Shown: positions 34,542 through 43,986, counted from the stretch's first letter. The stretch is DNA of 64,000 nucleotides from Halotia branconii CENA392 (GCF_029953635.1 NZ_CP124543.1:3947455-4011454), one strand, 5' to 3'. Numbers and translations are program-made. The notes: generated from the sequence alone by a model not told the origin.

Positions 34542-36317
34542 ATGCCGATCGCCTATAGGAATGTTAATCAATTTTGGGCTTATGTCTTAACCGAGACACT
34601 AAAACGTCTGGGATTGACTTGTGCTGTCATTTGTCCCGGTTCACGTTCCACACCGCTAGTAGTCGCCTTTGCTGAACAAGTACCTGAGATTGAAGCGATT
34701 TCTATTCTCGATGAACGTTCCGCAGCTTTTTTTGCGTTGGGAGTAGCTCAAGCAACTGGTAAGCCTGTAGCACTAGTTTGTACCTCTGGTACAGCAGGAG
34801 CGAACTTTTACCCAGCAATCATTGAAGCGAGAGAAAGTCGTGTTCCCATGTTGGTATTAACTGCTGATAGACCAAATGAACTGCGAAACTGTCACTCTGG
34901 ACAAACAATAGATCAACTGAAGCTATATGGAAATTACCCAAACTGGCAAGCAGAGGTAGCCTTACCTTCCCTAGAAATGGGAATGCTAGCTTATCTTCGG
35001 CAAACAATAATTCACGCTTGGGAGAGAACGCAAACTCCGACAAAAGGCCCAGTACATCTAAATATTCCCTTTCGTGATCCTCTCGCCCCCATACCTGACA
35101 ATACTGACTGGAGCTATTTGCAGTCACAGTTTAATTTAGAAGACTTCTTTGCTGGAATCACAAACCCATGCCCACTTGCCCATGCCCTATGCCCCATACC
35201 CAAAGAATGGCAACAATGCGATCGCGGTATCATTATCGCTGGTGTAGCCCAACCGCAACAGCCACAGGAGTATTGTAAGGCGATCGCGCATCTTTCCCAG
35301 ACTCTTAAATGGCCTGTGCTAGCAGAGGGACTTTCCCCACTGAGAAATTATGCTCACCTCAATCCCTATTTAATTTCTACTTATGACCTAATTTTGCGTA
35401 ATCAGCAACTAGCCAAGCAGCTAGCACCAGATATCGTAATTCAAGTAGGAGATATGCCTACTAGTAAAGAACTGCGTAACTGGATTGATGCAACCCAACC
35501 CCGACGCTGGATCATTGATCCTAGTGACCAAAACCTCGATCCCCTTCATGGGAGAACAATTCATTTACGAGTTGCGATAGAACAACTGGCAGGTGAGCAT
35601 ACTTCGACTGCGCTCAGTAACCAGGGGAGTAGGGGGATAAAATCTTCCTCATCTGAATACATGCAAAAATGGTGTGTAGCAGAAACACAGGTGAGGGTAA
35701 ATATTGACCAGAACATGGCGACAATGGAGGAATTATTTGAAGGTAAAGCCGCGTGGTTATTATCTCAGATACTACCGCCCAAAACGCCTTTATTTATCGC
35801 CAATAGTATGCCTGTGCGGGATGTAGAATTTTTTTGGAGACCAAATAATTTAGGAGTGCGATCGCACTTTAATCGTGGTGCAAACGGCATTGATGGTACA
35901 TTATCCACAGCTTTAGGAATTGCCCACCGCCAGCAAAGTAGTGTGATGTTAACAGGAGATTTAGCGCTGTTGCATGACACCAATGGTTTTTTAATCCGCA
36001 ATAAATTTATTGGACATCTCACAATTGTATTAATCAACAACAACGGCGGTGGGATTTTTGAAATGTTACCCATTGCCAATTTTGAGCCTCCATTTGAAGA
36101 GTTTTTTGGCACTCCCCAAGATATTGATTTTGCCCAGCTTTGCGCTATTTACAATGTGCAGCATGAATTAATTACTTCTTGGCAGCAGTTGCAGCAAAAA
36201 TTAAACCCGCTACCAACTAAGGGAATGCGGGTTTTAGAGTTGCAAACAAATCGCAAAAATGATGCAAAGTGGCGACAAGATAATCTACGTAATTTTGCCA
36301 CAGATATTGAAATTTAA
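34542..36317 (+). CDS. menD: 2-succinyl-5-enolpyruvyl-6-hydroxy-3-cyclohexene-1-carboxylate synthase
   Basis: 591 residues, ThDP-dependent enzyme of phylloquinone synthesis. N-terminal ThDP half: FWAYVLTETLKRLGLTCAVICPGSRSTPL, with the catalytic Glu in SILDERSAAFFALG. C-terminal GDLALLHDTNGF and NNNGGGIFEML hold the Mg-ThDP site. Two in-frame low-complexity inserts do not look like MenD: residues about 206-221 (NPCPLAHALCPIPKEW) read from a CCCATGCCC repeat, and residues about 352-372 (EHTSTALSNQGSRGIKSSSS) read from ACTTCGACTGCGCTCAGTAA, a repeat seen between genes elsewhere here. Both lie outside the motifs, so activity may persist. Confidence 0.95.
   Translation: MPIAYRNVNQFWAYVLTETLKRLGLTCAVICPGSRSTPLVVAFAEQVPEIEAISILDERSAAFFALGVAQATGKPVALVCTSGTAGANFYPAIIEARESRVPMLVLTADRPNELRNCHSGQTIDQLKLYGNYPNWQAEVALPSLEMGMLAYLRQTIIHAWERTQTPTKGPVHLNIPFRDPLAPIPDNTDWSYLQSQFNLEDFFAGITNPCPLAHALCPIPKEWQQCDRGIIIAGVAQPQQPQEYCKAIAHLSQTLKWPVLAEGLSPLRNYAHLNPYLISTYDLILRNQQLAKQLAPDIVIQVGDMPTSKELRNWIDATQPRRWIIDPSDQNLDPLHGRTIHLRVAIEQLAGEHTSTALSNQGSRGIKSSSSEYMQKWCVAETQVRVNIDQNMATMEELFEGKAAWLLSQILPPKTPLFIANSMPVRDVEFFWRPNNLGVRSHFNRGANGIDGTLSTALGIAHRQQSSVMLTGDLALLHDTNGFLIRNKFIGHLTIVLINNNGGGIFEMLPIANFEPPFEEFFGTPQDIDFAQLCAIYNVQHELITSWQQLQQKLNPLPTKGMRVLELQTNRKNDAKWRQDNLRNFATDIEI
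35158..35205. repeat. CATGCCC repeat incorporated in menD
   Basis: CCCATGCCCACTTGCCCATG and CCCTATGCCCCATACCC form a run of ATGCCC-type units in frame with menD. Similar units lie between genes at 2930-2952 and about 60266-60288 (GGGCATGGGGCAT), in the opposite orientation. Confidence 0.75.
35597..35645. repeat. Palindromic intergenic repeat incorporated in menD
   Basis: GCATACTTCGACTGCGCTCA and GTAACCAGGGGAGTAGGGGG lie in frame. The same motif, CTTCGACTACGCTCA or its complement TGAGCGTAGTCGAAG, occurs in spacers at 11478, 16920 and 30135, with the same adjacent CAGGGG tract. Confidence 0.8.
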
Positions 36318-36500
36318 CTATTCTGGTAGGTATTGCTGAACAGCGATTAGGTGAAAATAAATAATTTTTTGTGTTATCAAAGTTAAAAGTAATTTACCAG
36401 AAGTCTTCAAATTACTGATGTTGATTTACAGTATTCTAAATTTCTGAATTTTAATCGTGAAAACCTTAAATATAGAATACATAATCCGCAATTCAATTTT

Positions 36501-37634
36501 TTAAAAAGGTATATATACATCTACAAATTCAAATCTACCATCATAGTGGTAAATTGTATTCAAATTCTTAGCTACCATTAAGCATATTTTTTTATTTTCA
36601 TTTAAACATTTAGTAAATTCTTGTGGTATGTCTAATGATATTATAAGGGATTTACTAGCTTCGTTCCAATTAATATCTGCTTTTACATCTTTTACAAAAT
36701 CATCCAATGTTCTTTTATATCCATATTGAATTAATTCAAAATATAAACTTGTCTTTATTAAATCATAAAACTCATCAAATAATAGTTCTAACTTATCTTC
36801 ATTACTTATAGCATCGATATAGAAATCATCATATTTTTGCTGAAAAAAATTACAATTAGCTATATGATAAAGATTATATTCTTCCAATATATCGCTAAAA
36901 ATTTTAGCTTTAATAAAATGAATACGAGCAATAGTTTGTTCTTTATTTATAATATATCTAGCAATATAATTATCTTCATCTATCTCAAATGTATCAATTT
37001 TCTCTTCATCAAATAGCATTCTTATTAATTTTGAATCTATTATTGAAATCAGATTAAATTGATAAATATAATTTAATTTTTCTGAACTTCTTCGTTTTGG
37101 TAGAGAATTAATTTCATAAGACTGCGCTTTCATTAATGAACTAATAGAGCTAAATATCGCCGTGTCATTTTTTGGATTTCCACTATCAATATCCATCTCC
37201 TGATATGCAAAAATTTGAAATTTAGGTGTACATAAAGCTCTACCAACTTTCTTGTTAATTATATTTTCATAATAATCATTTTTAAAGCCACTCATAGAGG
37301 TAATAAATTCTAAAACTTTATTGTTAGACCAAACATGAACAGGTTTTAAATCTAAGTTTGGATCTTTCTCATCAAGCTTCTTAGAAAGAAAAGCCCAAAG
37401 ATTTTTTTCACTTTTTTTACAGCTAATAACAAGCGTAGTAAAAATTCTAATGTCCTTCGTATCCATAACCTTATAAGCTATAATATCAATTTCTCTTACC
37501 TCTTCTTTCACATCATCAATATAATATTTATTATTTATTGTAGACCATCCAGATTTTCGCAGGATTTCCGAAATACGGAATTCTAAATCAAAACCTGTCT
37601 TTTTAATATTCAAATGGTATTTTTCAAGATTCAT
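36501..37634 (-). CDS. PD-(D/E)XK-like nuclease-fold protein, orphan
   Basis: 377 residues. The region TGFDLEFRISEILRKSGW, VREIDIIAYKV (Asp50), and TTLVISCKKSEKN (71-77, SCKK) resembles a Mrr-like PD-(D/E)XK core with S-x-K in place of E-x-K. The 280 residues that follow are unfamiliar. The gene is strikingly AT-rich, with Asn, Ile and Lys in excess, and no HIP1 site was seen in it. It has no methylase, helicase or partner gene. It is probably a horizontally acquired defence or mobile-element gene. It is convergent with menD. Function not demonstrable. Confidence 0.6.
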   Translation of the reverse strand: MNLEKYHLNIKKTGFDLEFRISEILRKSGWSTINNKYYIDDVKEEVREIDIIAYKVMDTKDIRIFTTLVISCKKSEKNLWAFLSKKLDEKDPNLDLKPVHVWSNNKVLEFITSMSGFKNDYYENIINKKVGRALCTPKFQIFAYQEMDIDSGNPKNDTAIFSSISSLMKAQSYEINSLPKRRSSEKLNYIYQFNLISIIDSKLIRMLFDEEKIDTFEIDEDNYIARYIINKEQTIARIHFIKAKIFSDILEEYNLYHIANCNFFQQKYDDFYIDAISNEDKLELLFDEFYDLIKTSLYFELIQYGYKRTLDDFVKDVKADINWNEASKSLIISLDIPQEFTKCLNENKKICLMVAKNLNTIYHYDGRFEFVDVYIPF

Positions 37635-37654
37635 ATATAATTTGTTCTGCTAAT

Positions 37655-37980
37655 TTTTATAAAAAAACCATAAAAAATGACAAAATTAAATGTTTTTTTG
37701 GGAAAAGTTGCAGGATATTAATTTTAGCGATTGCTTTCCTTTTTTGTGTGAAATTTATCCTTTGGTTGACCTTGTAATTACCTTTCCAAATCAACGATCG
37801 CAATCTCAATTCCAACAACGCCAAAGCTAACGCTTCCAAGGTTCCTCAGCAATTTCATCAAATAATCGTTTTAAAAGTCAGAGGACTAGCGATCGCACTT
37901 TTTCTTCCACTGCTTCTAATATACCCGTGTGTCTGCAAATGCTTCTTCACGTCGGAAACCTTCATTTGTAGCCATAATTA
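37655..37980 (-). pseudogene. Decayed copy related to the adjacent DUF4351-containing protein
   Basis: On the minus strand the reading frames contain LEALALALLELRLRSLIWKG, clearly related to LEALGEALLDFSSMADLEGW at the end of the intact gene, then a stretch resembling RSLVL-x-LLKRL, interrupted by stops and frame changes. At DNA level, TGGTTGACCTTGTAATTACC (37763-37782) parallels TGGTTGACCTTGTAACCACC (38046-38065). The distal part (ATGGCTACAAATGAAGGTTT on the minus strand from about 37974) may belong to a different N-terminus. Confidence 0.65.
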
Positions 37981-38035
37981 TTTTACAAAGTGTGATCGCC
38001 TTTCTTTTCTGCGCCTCTGCGCCTCTGCGTGAGAT

Positions 38036-38863
38036 TTACCCTCTTGGTTGACCTTGTAACCACCCTTCCAAATCCGCCATAGAGGAAAAATCTAACAACG
38101 CCTCACCTAAAGCTTCCAACTGTTCTAGCGACAACCCTTGAATCTGGGACAGCAGCGCATCGGGAAGCTCACCCAATAGCCGTTTTAATTGTCGGAGGAC
38201 GAGCGATCGCGTTTGTTCCTCCTTCGCGTCCCTAATAGCCCGTGGTTCTTCTTCCAAATTTAGTCCCAACATCGCTTCAATCTCCTCTCGACTCAAGGTA
38301 GAAAACTTGTAGACTATAATCGTCGTCACTAAATCTATTATTGCTTGTTCCGATTGTTGCTGTGCTTGTTCCAGCAAAAACCGCGCCCCTTCCACTGCTT
38401 CCGTTTCAGAATTAACATTTGTCAATAACATCAACCCTAGCCCCAAAGGTTGTTGTTTTAAATCCCCCAACTCATCCAGATAAACCCGCCGCACTTGATT
38501 ACTCTCTAGCAAAGCGCGATGAATCGCAGGATTTGAAGGTTCCAGACTGCGAGAACGAAAAATCAGCACTCCAGACCAGTCATCGTAACGGATAGAGTGG
38601 CGATAGAGAAACAAAAATAATTCACTAAAAAAGCGGTGATATAAGTCTTCATCTTTCTGAAACTGCACCTCAGCGAAAAAGACAGTTTTGGAAACTGCAT
38701 TAGCGGGAGGTAAAAACACTCCATCAATCCGAAACGCCGTTTCTTTGACTTCAACCGATTCAAACTGATAGTTCTGTGCTTCTGCGGGTGGTTCATCTAC
38801 TAATTCAAACAGTAAACCCGGAAATTGCTTAAATAATTTATAGAAGATGGTGTCACGTCGCAT
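38036..38863 (-). CDS. Rpn/DUF2887-type PD-(D/E)XK protein with C-terminal DUF4351
   Basis: 275 residues. The start MRRDTIFYKLFKQFPGLLFELVDEPP with RIDGVFLPPANAVSKTVFFAEVQFQKDEDLYHRFFSELFLFLYR is the DUF2887/Rpn-like nuclease pattern, with the D...E-x-Q active-site version (FFAEVQFQKD). The C-terminus (RSLVLRQLKRLLGELPDALLSQIQGLSLEQLEALGEALLDFSSMADLEGWL) is a DUF4351 domain. Related proteins include the RpnA recombination-promoting nucleases and cyanobacterial transposase-like paralogues. The start ATG at 38863 has no clear ribosome site. The remnant copy lies just downstream. Confidence 0.85.
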   Translation of the reverse strand: MRRDTIFYKLFKQFPGLLFELVDEPPAEAQNYQFESVEVKETAFRIDGVFLPPANAVSKTVFFAEVQFQKDEDLYHRFFSELFLFLYRHSIRYDDWSGVLIFRSRSLEPSNPAIHRALLESNQVRRVYLDELGDLKQQPLGLGLMLLTNVNSETEAVEGARFLLEQAQQQSEQAIIDLVTTIIVYKFSTLSREEIEAMLGLNLEEEPRAIRDAKEEQTRSLVLRQLKRLLGELPDALLSQIQGLSLEQLEALGEALLDFSSMADLEGWLQGQPRG

Positions 38864-38958
38864 TTTTATTCCTCAACACCTAGACAATTAACAGATTGTA
38901 AAAGCTTGAGACACCAATTTTAGCGATCGCCTGTCCATTTAGAATTTGCAGAAGAATA

Positions 38959-40167
38959 ATGAAAAAATGGCTTTCTATTGTCGGTATTGGTGAAGATGGG
39001 TTACAGGGATTAAGTGCGATCGCTCGTTCTTTAATAGATCAAGCTGAAGTAATTGTGGGAGGCGATCGCCATCTGGCAATGTTGCCTCCAAATGACCAAC
39101 GTGAGAAACTAACTTGGGCATCTCCCATTAGTGCCTCAGTAGCAGAAATTATCCGTCGTCGTAATCAATCTATTTGTGTACTAGCGAGTGGTGATCCCAT
39201 GTGTTACGGCATTGGTGTTACCTTAACGCGGCAAATTCCTATATCAGAAATCACAATTATCCCTGCGCCTTCAGCCTTCAGCCTCGCCTGTGCCCGATTA
39301 GGATGGTCTTTAACTGAAGTGGAAACCTTGAGTTTGTGCGGTCGTCCACCTTCGTTACTTCAGTCTTACATCTATCCCCAAGCCAAGTTGTTAATTTTGA
39401 GCGAGGGAAAAAATACACCTGCAATTGTGGCTGAAATTTTGACCAAACGTGGCTATGGTGACAGCGAAATTACAGTATTAGAACGCATAGGCGGTATTGA
39501 AGAAAGAATTGTCACTGGTACGGCTGCATCTTGGCATGTAATAGAACTTGCCGATCTTAATGCGATCGCAGTTAATTGTATTGCTGATCCTGGAGTTGTG
39601 CCTTTGCCAAGATTACCAGGACTTCCAGATGACGCTTATCACCATGATGGACAACTTACCAAGCGCGAAGTTAGGGCAATTACCTTAACAGCTTTAGCAC
39701 CGACACCAGGAAAACTGCTGTGGGATGTCGGCGCGGGTTGCGGCTCAATTTCGATTGAATGGATGCGGACTCATCCCAGGTGTCGGGCGATCGCGATCGA
39801 ACAAAATTCTTCTAGATTACATTATATTGCTGAAAATGCTTCTACCCTTGGTACTCCCAACTTACAAATCATTGCAGGTAAAGCACCAGATGCCTTCAAA
39901 AATTTGCCTACACCAGATGCCATTTTCATTGGTGGTGGAGTCACAGCAGAGAAGCTTTTCGATATTTGCTGGGAAGTTTTGCGACCCGGTGGACGTTTAG
40001 TAGCAAATGTTGTCACGGTAGAAGGTGAACAAACTTTATTTCAGTGGCATCAACAAGTTGGTGGTAAGTTAAACCGGATTGCCATCCAAAGGGCGGAACC
40101 TATTGGCAAGTTTTTGGGCTGGCGGGCAATGTCACCTGTAACACAATGGATAGCAGTTAAGGCTTAA
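38959..40167 (+). CDS. cobL: Bifunctional precorrin-6Y methylase/decarboxylase (CobL)
   Basis: 402 residues. The N-terminal half (1-200) is CbiE-like: LSIVGIGEDGLQGLSAIARSLIDQAEVIVGGDRHL, LASGDPMCYGIG, ITIIPAPSAFSLACARLGW. The C-terminal half (205-402) is CbiT-like: KREVRAITLTALAPTPGKLLWDVGAGCGSISIEWMR, with the SAM-binding GAGCGS and FIGGGVT. Both domains methylate and decarboxylate precorrin-6/7 in cobalamin synthesis. No other cobalamin gene lies beside it. The fusion is the common form in cyanobacteria. Confidence 0.95.
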   Translation: MKKWLSIVGIGEDGLQGLSAIARSLIDQAEVIVGGDRHLAMLPPNDQREKLTWASPISASVAEIIRRRNQSICVLASGDPMCYGIGVTLTRQIPISEITIIPAPSAFSLACARLGWSLTEVETLSLCGRPPSLLQSYIYPQAKLLILSEGKNTPAIVAEILTKRGYGDSEITVLERIGGIEERIVTGTAASWHVIELADLNAIAVNCIADPGVVPLPRLPGLPDDAYHHDGQLTKREVRAITLTALAPTPGKLLWDVGAGCGSISIEWMRTHPRCRAIAIEQNSSRLHYIAENASTLGTPNLQIIAGKAPDAFKNLPTPDAIFIGGGVTAEKLFDICWEVLRPGGRLVANVVTVEGEQTLFQWHQQVGGKLNRIAIQRAEPIGKFLGWRAMSPVTQWIAVKA

Positions 40168-40289
40168 TTGTACGCCAAATATCTTAGACAAATCAACGTC
40201 TCGGCTGTCTTGGAAAGTTCTGATCAAAGGAAGCCTCCGCTCAGAGTTTCCGCTATGTCTACCATTGTGTCTTGCCTTTTCACGTTAAA

Positions 40290-41558
40290 TTACGAATTAC
40301 ATAAATACCAACTTTGTAATGCCGATCGCTGAATTTCACGCCAAGGAATATTATATTTTCGGGCTAATTCTGCACAATCTTCATATTCTGGCTGCACGTT
40401 AGCAATGAGTTTTTCTGGTAATTTTCCCTGCCATGCTACCTTGATGCGTACCTGACCATATTCAGTTGCCACCGATTGAATTTCCCGCTGTAAGATGGTT
40501 CTTTGCTGGGTAGTCCGGCGAATGCCTAAAGTAGTTGTCTCCCGAAATAAAACTGCTTCACAATTGAGTACATTTTCCGGATCACAAATCACAGTCAGTA
40601 AAATTCCCGGACGTGACTTTTTCATTCCTACAGATTGAGTAAACACATCCAGCGCACCCACAGCAAACAACGCCTCAAATACATAGCCGATTGCCTGGGG
40701 ATTTAAATCATCAATTTGGGTTTCTAGTACTGATATTGTCTCTAAAGTAGAACTAGTATCGTTAGAATTGGTAAAATTTGCCTGTAAATTAATACTTTCG
40801 CCCAACCATAGACGTAATATATTGGGAATGGGTAAATCTATAGAACCTGCTCCCAGTCCTACTTGCTTGATAGTCATTGGTGGTGGCGCACCAAAATCTC
40901 TCACGAGAGTAGTGGCGATCGCAGCTCCTGTAGGTGTCACTAGTTCCCGATCAATACCATTACTATAAACTGGACAACCCCGCATTTCCCATAGTTTTAA
41001 TACCGCTGGGACTGGTACTGCCATCTGACCATGTGCCGCCCGCACTGTTCCCCCTCCCGTCGGGAACGCTGAACAATATAGTAGGGGCAATCCCTGATGA
41101 TTACTTACAATGCCCAACCAATCCAACCCTAAACAAGTACCGACAATATCCACGATCGCATCCACAGCACCCACCTCATGGAAGTGTACTTTCTCTGGGG
41201 CAATGCCATGTACTGCCCCTTCTGCTACTGCTAACTGCCGAAATACTGCTAAACTCCAAGCTGCTGCCCGTGATGGTAATCCTGCTTTGCTAATCATTTG
41301 CACTATTTCTGGCAAGTGCCGTCCATGATGATTGTGTTTGTGGTCGTGGTAATGATCTATTAAATCTACATGAACTTTCGTCGCTTGCTGACCATTGCGT
41401 TGCACAAGTTCTGCCCTTAATTGGTACTCTTGGGCAATTCCCAAATTATTGAGTTTTTCTATTAAATACTCTATAGGGACACCTAGACTAACTAAGGTTC
41501 CTAGGCACATATCACCAGAAATTCCCGTCGGACATTGAAGATAAGCAAGTTTAGTCAT
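40290..41558 (-). CDS. larC: Nickel-pincer cofactor protein LarC (DUF111)
   Basis: 422 residues. AYLQCPTGISGDMCLGTLVSLGVP at the N-terminus, then a His-rich loop (HYHDHKHNHHGRH, about 70-83) and EKVHFHEVGAVDAIVDIVGTCLGLDWLG, RELVTPTGAAIATTLVRDFG, are LarC features. LarC inserts nickel into the pyridinium-type cofactor of lactate racemase and related enzymes. LarB and LarE are not beside it. The His-rich loop would bind Ni. Length is normal. Confidence 0.93.
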   Translation of the reverse strand: MTKLAYLQCPTGISGDMCLGTLVSLGVPIEYLIEKLNNLGIAQEYQLRAELVQRNGQQATKVHVDLIDHYHDHKHNHHGRHLPEIVQMISKAGLPSRAAAWSLAVFRQLAVAEGAVHGIAPEKVHFHEVGAVDAIVDIVGTCLGLDWLGIVSNHQGLPLLYCSAFPTGGGTVRAAHGQMAVPVPAVLKLWEMRGCPVYSNGIDRELVTPTGAAIATTLVRDFGAPPPMTIKQVGLGAGSIDLPIPNILRLWLGESINLQANFTNSNDTSSTLETISVLETQIDDLNPQAIGYVFEALFAVGALDVFTQSVGMKKSRPGILLTVICDPENVLNCEAVLFRETTTLGIRRTTQQRTILQREIQSVATEYGQVRIKVAWQGKLPEKLIANVQPEYEDCAELARKYNIPWREIQRSALQSWYLCNS

Positions 41559-41615
41559 AATAAATAAATTTAGATAAATTAGTCAGCTTAATTTTAGTGG
41601 CGATCGCCCTTTCAT

Positions 41616-41783
41616 AAGGGACTTCCAACTAAAAAAATATCCCATCGCTGTGTAGGCAGGGGGCAGGTGAACCAGTCCGCAGAAAGTTGTTTCAACAAAG
41701 AGGAGCCAGCGCGGTCATGAGGGTTTCCACAAATACATTTCAACGCCTAATTCTGTAATTTTCCCTTTCAAGTCTCTAAACCT
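41616..41783. mobile_element. MITE-like element, family 2, copy 2
   Basis: Left end ATAAGGGACTTCCAACTAAA, as at 32168, and right end TTTCAAGTCTCTAA (41769-41782), matching the inverted complement of the left end in about 9 of 12 positions. It also holds TAGGCAGGGGGCAGG. The right end is adjacent to the start of the next gene (ATG 41785), so its leader is within the element. Confidence 0.55.
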
Positions 41784-41784
41784 T

Positions 41785-42444
41785 ATGGCCAAAATTTTTG
41801 CAGTCCATCCTGATAATCCTCAAATCCGCCGAATAGAGGAAATAAAATCAGCGCTCTCTAGTGGCGCAGTTATGCTCTACCCTACTGATACAGTCTATGC
41901 CATTGGTTGTGATTTAAATGCTAAGTCAGCGGTGGAACGAGTGCGGCAAATTAAGCAGCTAGCTAACGATAAACCACTGACATTTTTATGTCCTTCACTA
42001 TCGAATGTGGCAACTTATGCCTTTGTCAGTGATACTGCTTATCGGATTATGAAACACCTGATACCAGGCCCTTACACGTTTTTATTACCCGCTACCAAGT
42101 TAGTGCCGCGACTGGTGCAAAGCCCCAAGCGAAAAACTACTGGGATTCGCGTCCCCAATCATCCTGCGTGTTTAGCATTACTAGCAGCTTTAGGCAATCC
42201 AATTATTTCGACTTCGGCACATCTGCCGCCAGATGAGGCAGATGCTGGCACAGTAGAGCTAAATCCAGAACTAAAAATGTCGCGTGTGGAGCTATTTGAC
42301 CGTTTGGATAACTTAGTAGATGTCATTGTAGACACTGGTGAAGAACCAACATACCAAGTGTCTACGATTTTAGACTTGACGGGAGACGAACCAATGATTA
42401 CACGGCGGGGTTTAGGTTGGGAAGCAGTCACAGCGTGGGTATGA
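41785..42444 (+). CDS. Sua5/YciO/YrdC threonylcarbamoyladenylate synthase
   Basis: 219 residues. The YrdC fold is shown by SGAVMLYPTDTVYAIGCDLNAKSAVERVRQIK and PLTFLCPSLSNVATYAFV, HLIPGPYTFLLPAT and NPIISTSAHLP. The family makes threonylcarbamoyl-AMP for tRNA t6A. The sequence is closer to the YciO/TsaC-like single-domain form than to two-domain Sua5. The gene leader abuts a MITE-like element, so expression may have been re-wired. Confidence 0.88.
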   Translation: MAKIFAVHPDNPQIRRIEEIKSALSSGAVMLYPTDTVYAIGCDLNAKSAVERVRQIKQLANDKPLTFLCPSLSNVATYAFVSDTAYRIMKHLIPGPYTFLLPATKLVPRLVQSPKRKTTGIRVPNHPACLALLAALGNPIISTSAHLPPDEADAGTVELNPELKMSRVELFDRLDNLVDVIVDTGEEPTYQVSTILDLTGDEPMITRRGLGWEAVTAWV

Positions 42445-42771
42445 AAACTTCACCTCACGGGCTGCTTGAGCAATTTCGGAATAATGTATTAAAAATACTC
42501 CAGTTTCGTGATTGTCATACTTATAAAAATTTTCAACAAAGAGAACTGGATGAAGGAAAGGTTAGATATAGCAAGCATTTTGGCTACTTTTGATGTTTGA
42601 CAGATATACTTGTGTCACCCTCAATTTAATTGCTTGTGAAAAAAGCGACACATTACTTTCACTGTAACTTTTTGAGATTTCCTACAGTCTTATATATAAG
42701 CAGTGCTTACAGAAAATCAAATACTGTCTCTGCTTTGTAGTTAAGGTGCGATACCACACCCAGGAAAAGTC
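42445..42771. promoter_or_regulatory. Intergenic region upstream of the HetZ-family gene
   Basis: About 330 bp without a gene. It contains an interrupted inverted repeat, TGTGTC (42611-42616) and GACACA (42647-42652), and a TATATAAG motif before the gene. No firm HetR or NtcA site was recognised. Confidence 0.35.
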
Positions 42772-43986
42772 ATGAAAGCTAACCTTGCCAATCTACCAAC
42801 CTCTACATCCACTTTTGAGTCCGGCGTTGCCATTGAAGAATTACCAATTACGGATAGCTTGGCGCAACTGCTGCATCAAGAAATGCAAGCTCAAGTCAAA
42901 GCAGCGCCTGGGTGTATACAAGCTTTAGCACAGCGTATCGCTAAAGAAGTCAAACGAATTTGCGACAAAAGCTACCGCATTCAAACATCAGGAGAAATAC
43001 AGTCTTGGCAGCTAACTTTGTCTAGACATCGTTTGCAAAAGTGTTTACATTATTATCGACTTGGTTCGAGAAAAGGACGTGTGGAATTGCATAGTACTTT
43101 AGGTGCTATGGTTTACCGTCATGTGACAGTTGCCGGCTCAGAGTTAGGATTTGATGCTCGCTACACCCTCATTGAAGATTTTTTACAAGCATTTTATATT
43201 GAAGCTGTTAAAGCTTTCCGCCGCGAAAACGAACTTCCAGAAGATTACACCCCACGTACTCAGCTGCAATTAGCAGAATACATCGCCTTTACAGAGCAGT
43301 ATGCCAAGCGCCGCATTAATTTACCGGGTGGTAATAATCAGCAATTAATTATTCTGCGCGCTCAAGGGTTTGCTCGTCGTCAGCCCCAAGAAACTACCGT
43401 AGATATTGAAATGGCGGTAGAATCTGCTAAAAGTGAAGAAGCAGAATCTTATCAGCGCAGCTCGACAGCCCAACAAATCCGGTCAAAAATGATTGCTCAA
43501 GCTAGTTTTGACCCCTCGGAAGCATCAGAACGCGATCGCGTTATCTCAGAATTGGTAAAATACTTAGAGTCTCAAAATCAATCTGATTGTGTAGATTACT
43601 TGACTCTCAAACTCCAAGACCTCTCAGCACCAGAAATTGACGAAATTTTGGGTCTAACTAGCCGTCAACGCGACTATCTGCAACAGCGTTTTAAATACCA
43701 TGCAGAAAAGTTTGCCAAGCAGCATCAATGGCAGTTAGTACATCAGTGGTTGGGTGCAGGTTTAGAACACAAGTTGGGACTTTCTGCTCAACAATGGGAA
43801 ACCTTTTTAGGTACGTTATCTTCACAGCAACAACAAATCTTACAGTTAAAAATTGCTCAGCAAAGTGATCAGGCGATCGCTAAAATAATTAAATGTACCC
43901 CTAAACAACTACAAAAACGCTGGACTCAGTTATTAGAACTAGCCTGGGATATTCGTAACGGTAACAATGAAGCTCAAGCAAGCTAA
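42772..43986 (+). CDS. HetZ-family heterocyst differentiation protein
   Basis: 404 residues, very close to the length I recall for HetZ (401). Sequence features of the family: ICDKSYRIQTSGEIQSWQLTLSRHRLQKCLHYYRLGSRKGRVELHSTLGAMVYRHV, GFDARYTLIEDFLQAFYIEAVKAFRRENELP, and a C-terminal helix-turn-helix-like segment (SDQAIAKIIKCTPKQLQKRW). HetZ controls hetR-dependent commitment to heterocyst formation; several paralogues exist in these genomes, and PatU, the usual hetZ neighbour, is absent here, so a HetZ-related paralogue is possible. It is a single gene. Confidence 0.75.
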   Translation: MKANLANLPTSTSTFESGVAIEELPITDSLAQLLHQEMQAQVKAAPGCIQALAQRIAKEVKRICDKSYRIQTSGEIQSWQLTLSRHRLQKCLHYYRLGSRKGRVELHSTLGAMVYRHVTVAGSELGFDARYTLIEDFLQAFYIEAVKAFRRENELPEDYTPRTQLQLAEYIAFTEQYAKRRINLPGGNNQQLIILRAQGFARRQPQETTVDIEMAVESAKSEEAESYQRSSTAQQIRSKMIAQASFDPSEASERDRVISELVKYLESQNQSDCVDYLTLKLQDLSAPEIDEILGLTSRQRDYLQQRFKYHAEKFAKQHQWQLVHQWLGAGLEHKLGLSAQQWETFLGTLSSQQQQILQLKIAQQSDQAIAKIIKCTPKQLQKRWTQLLELAWDIRNGNNEAQAS

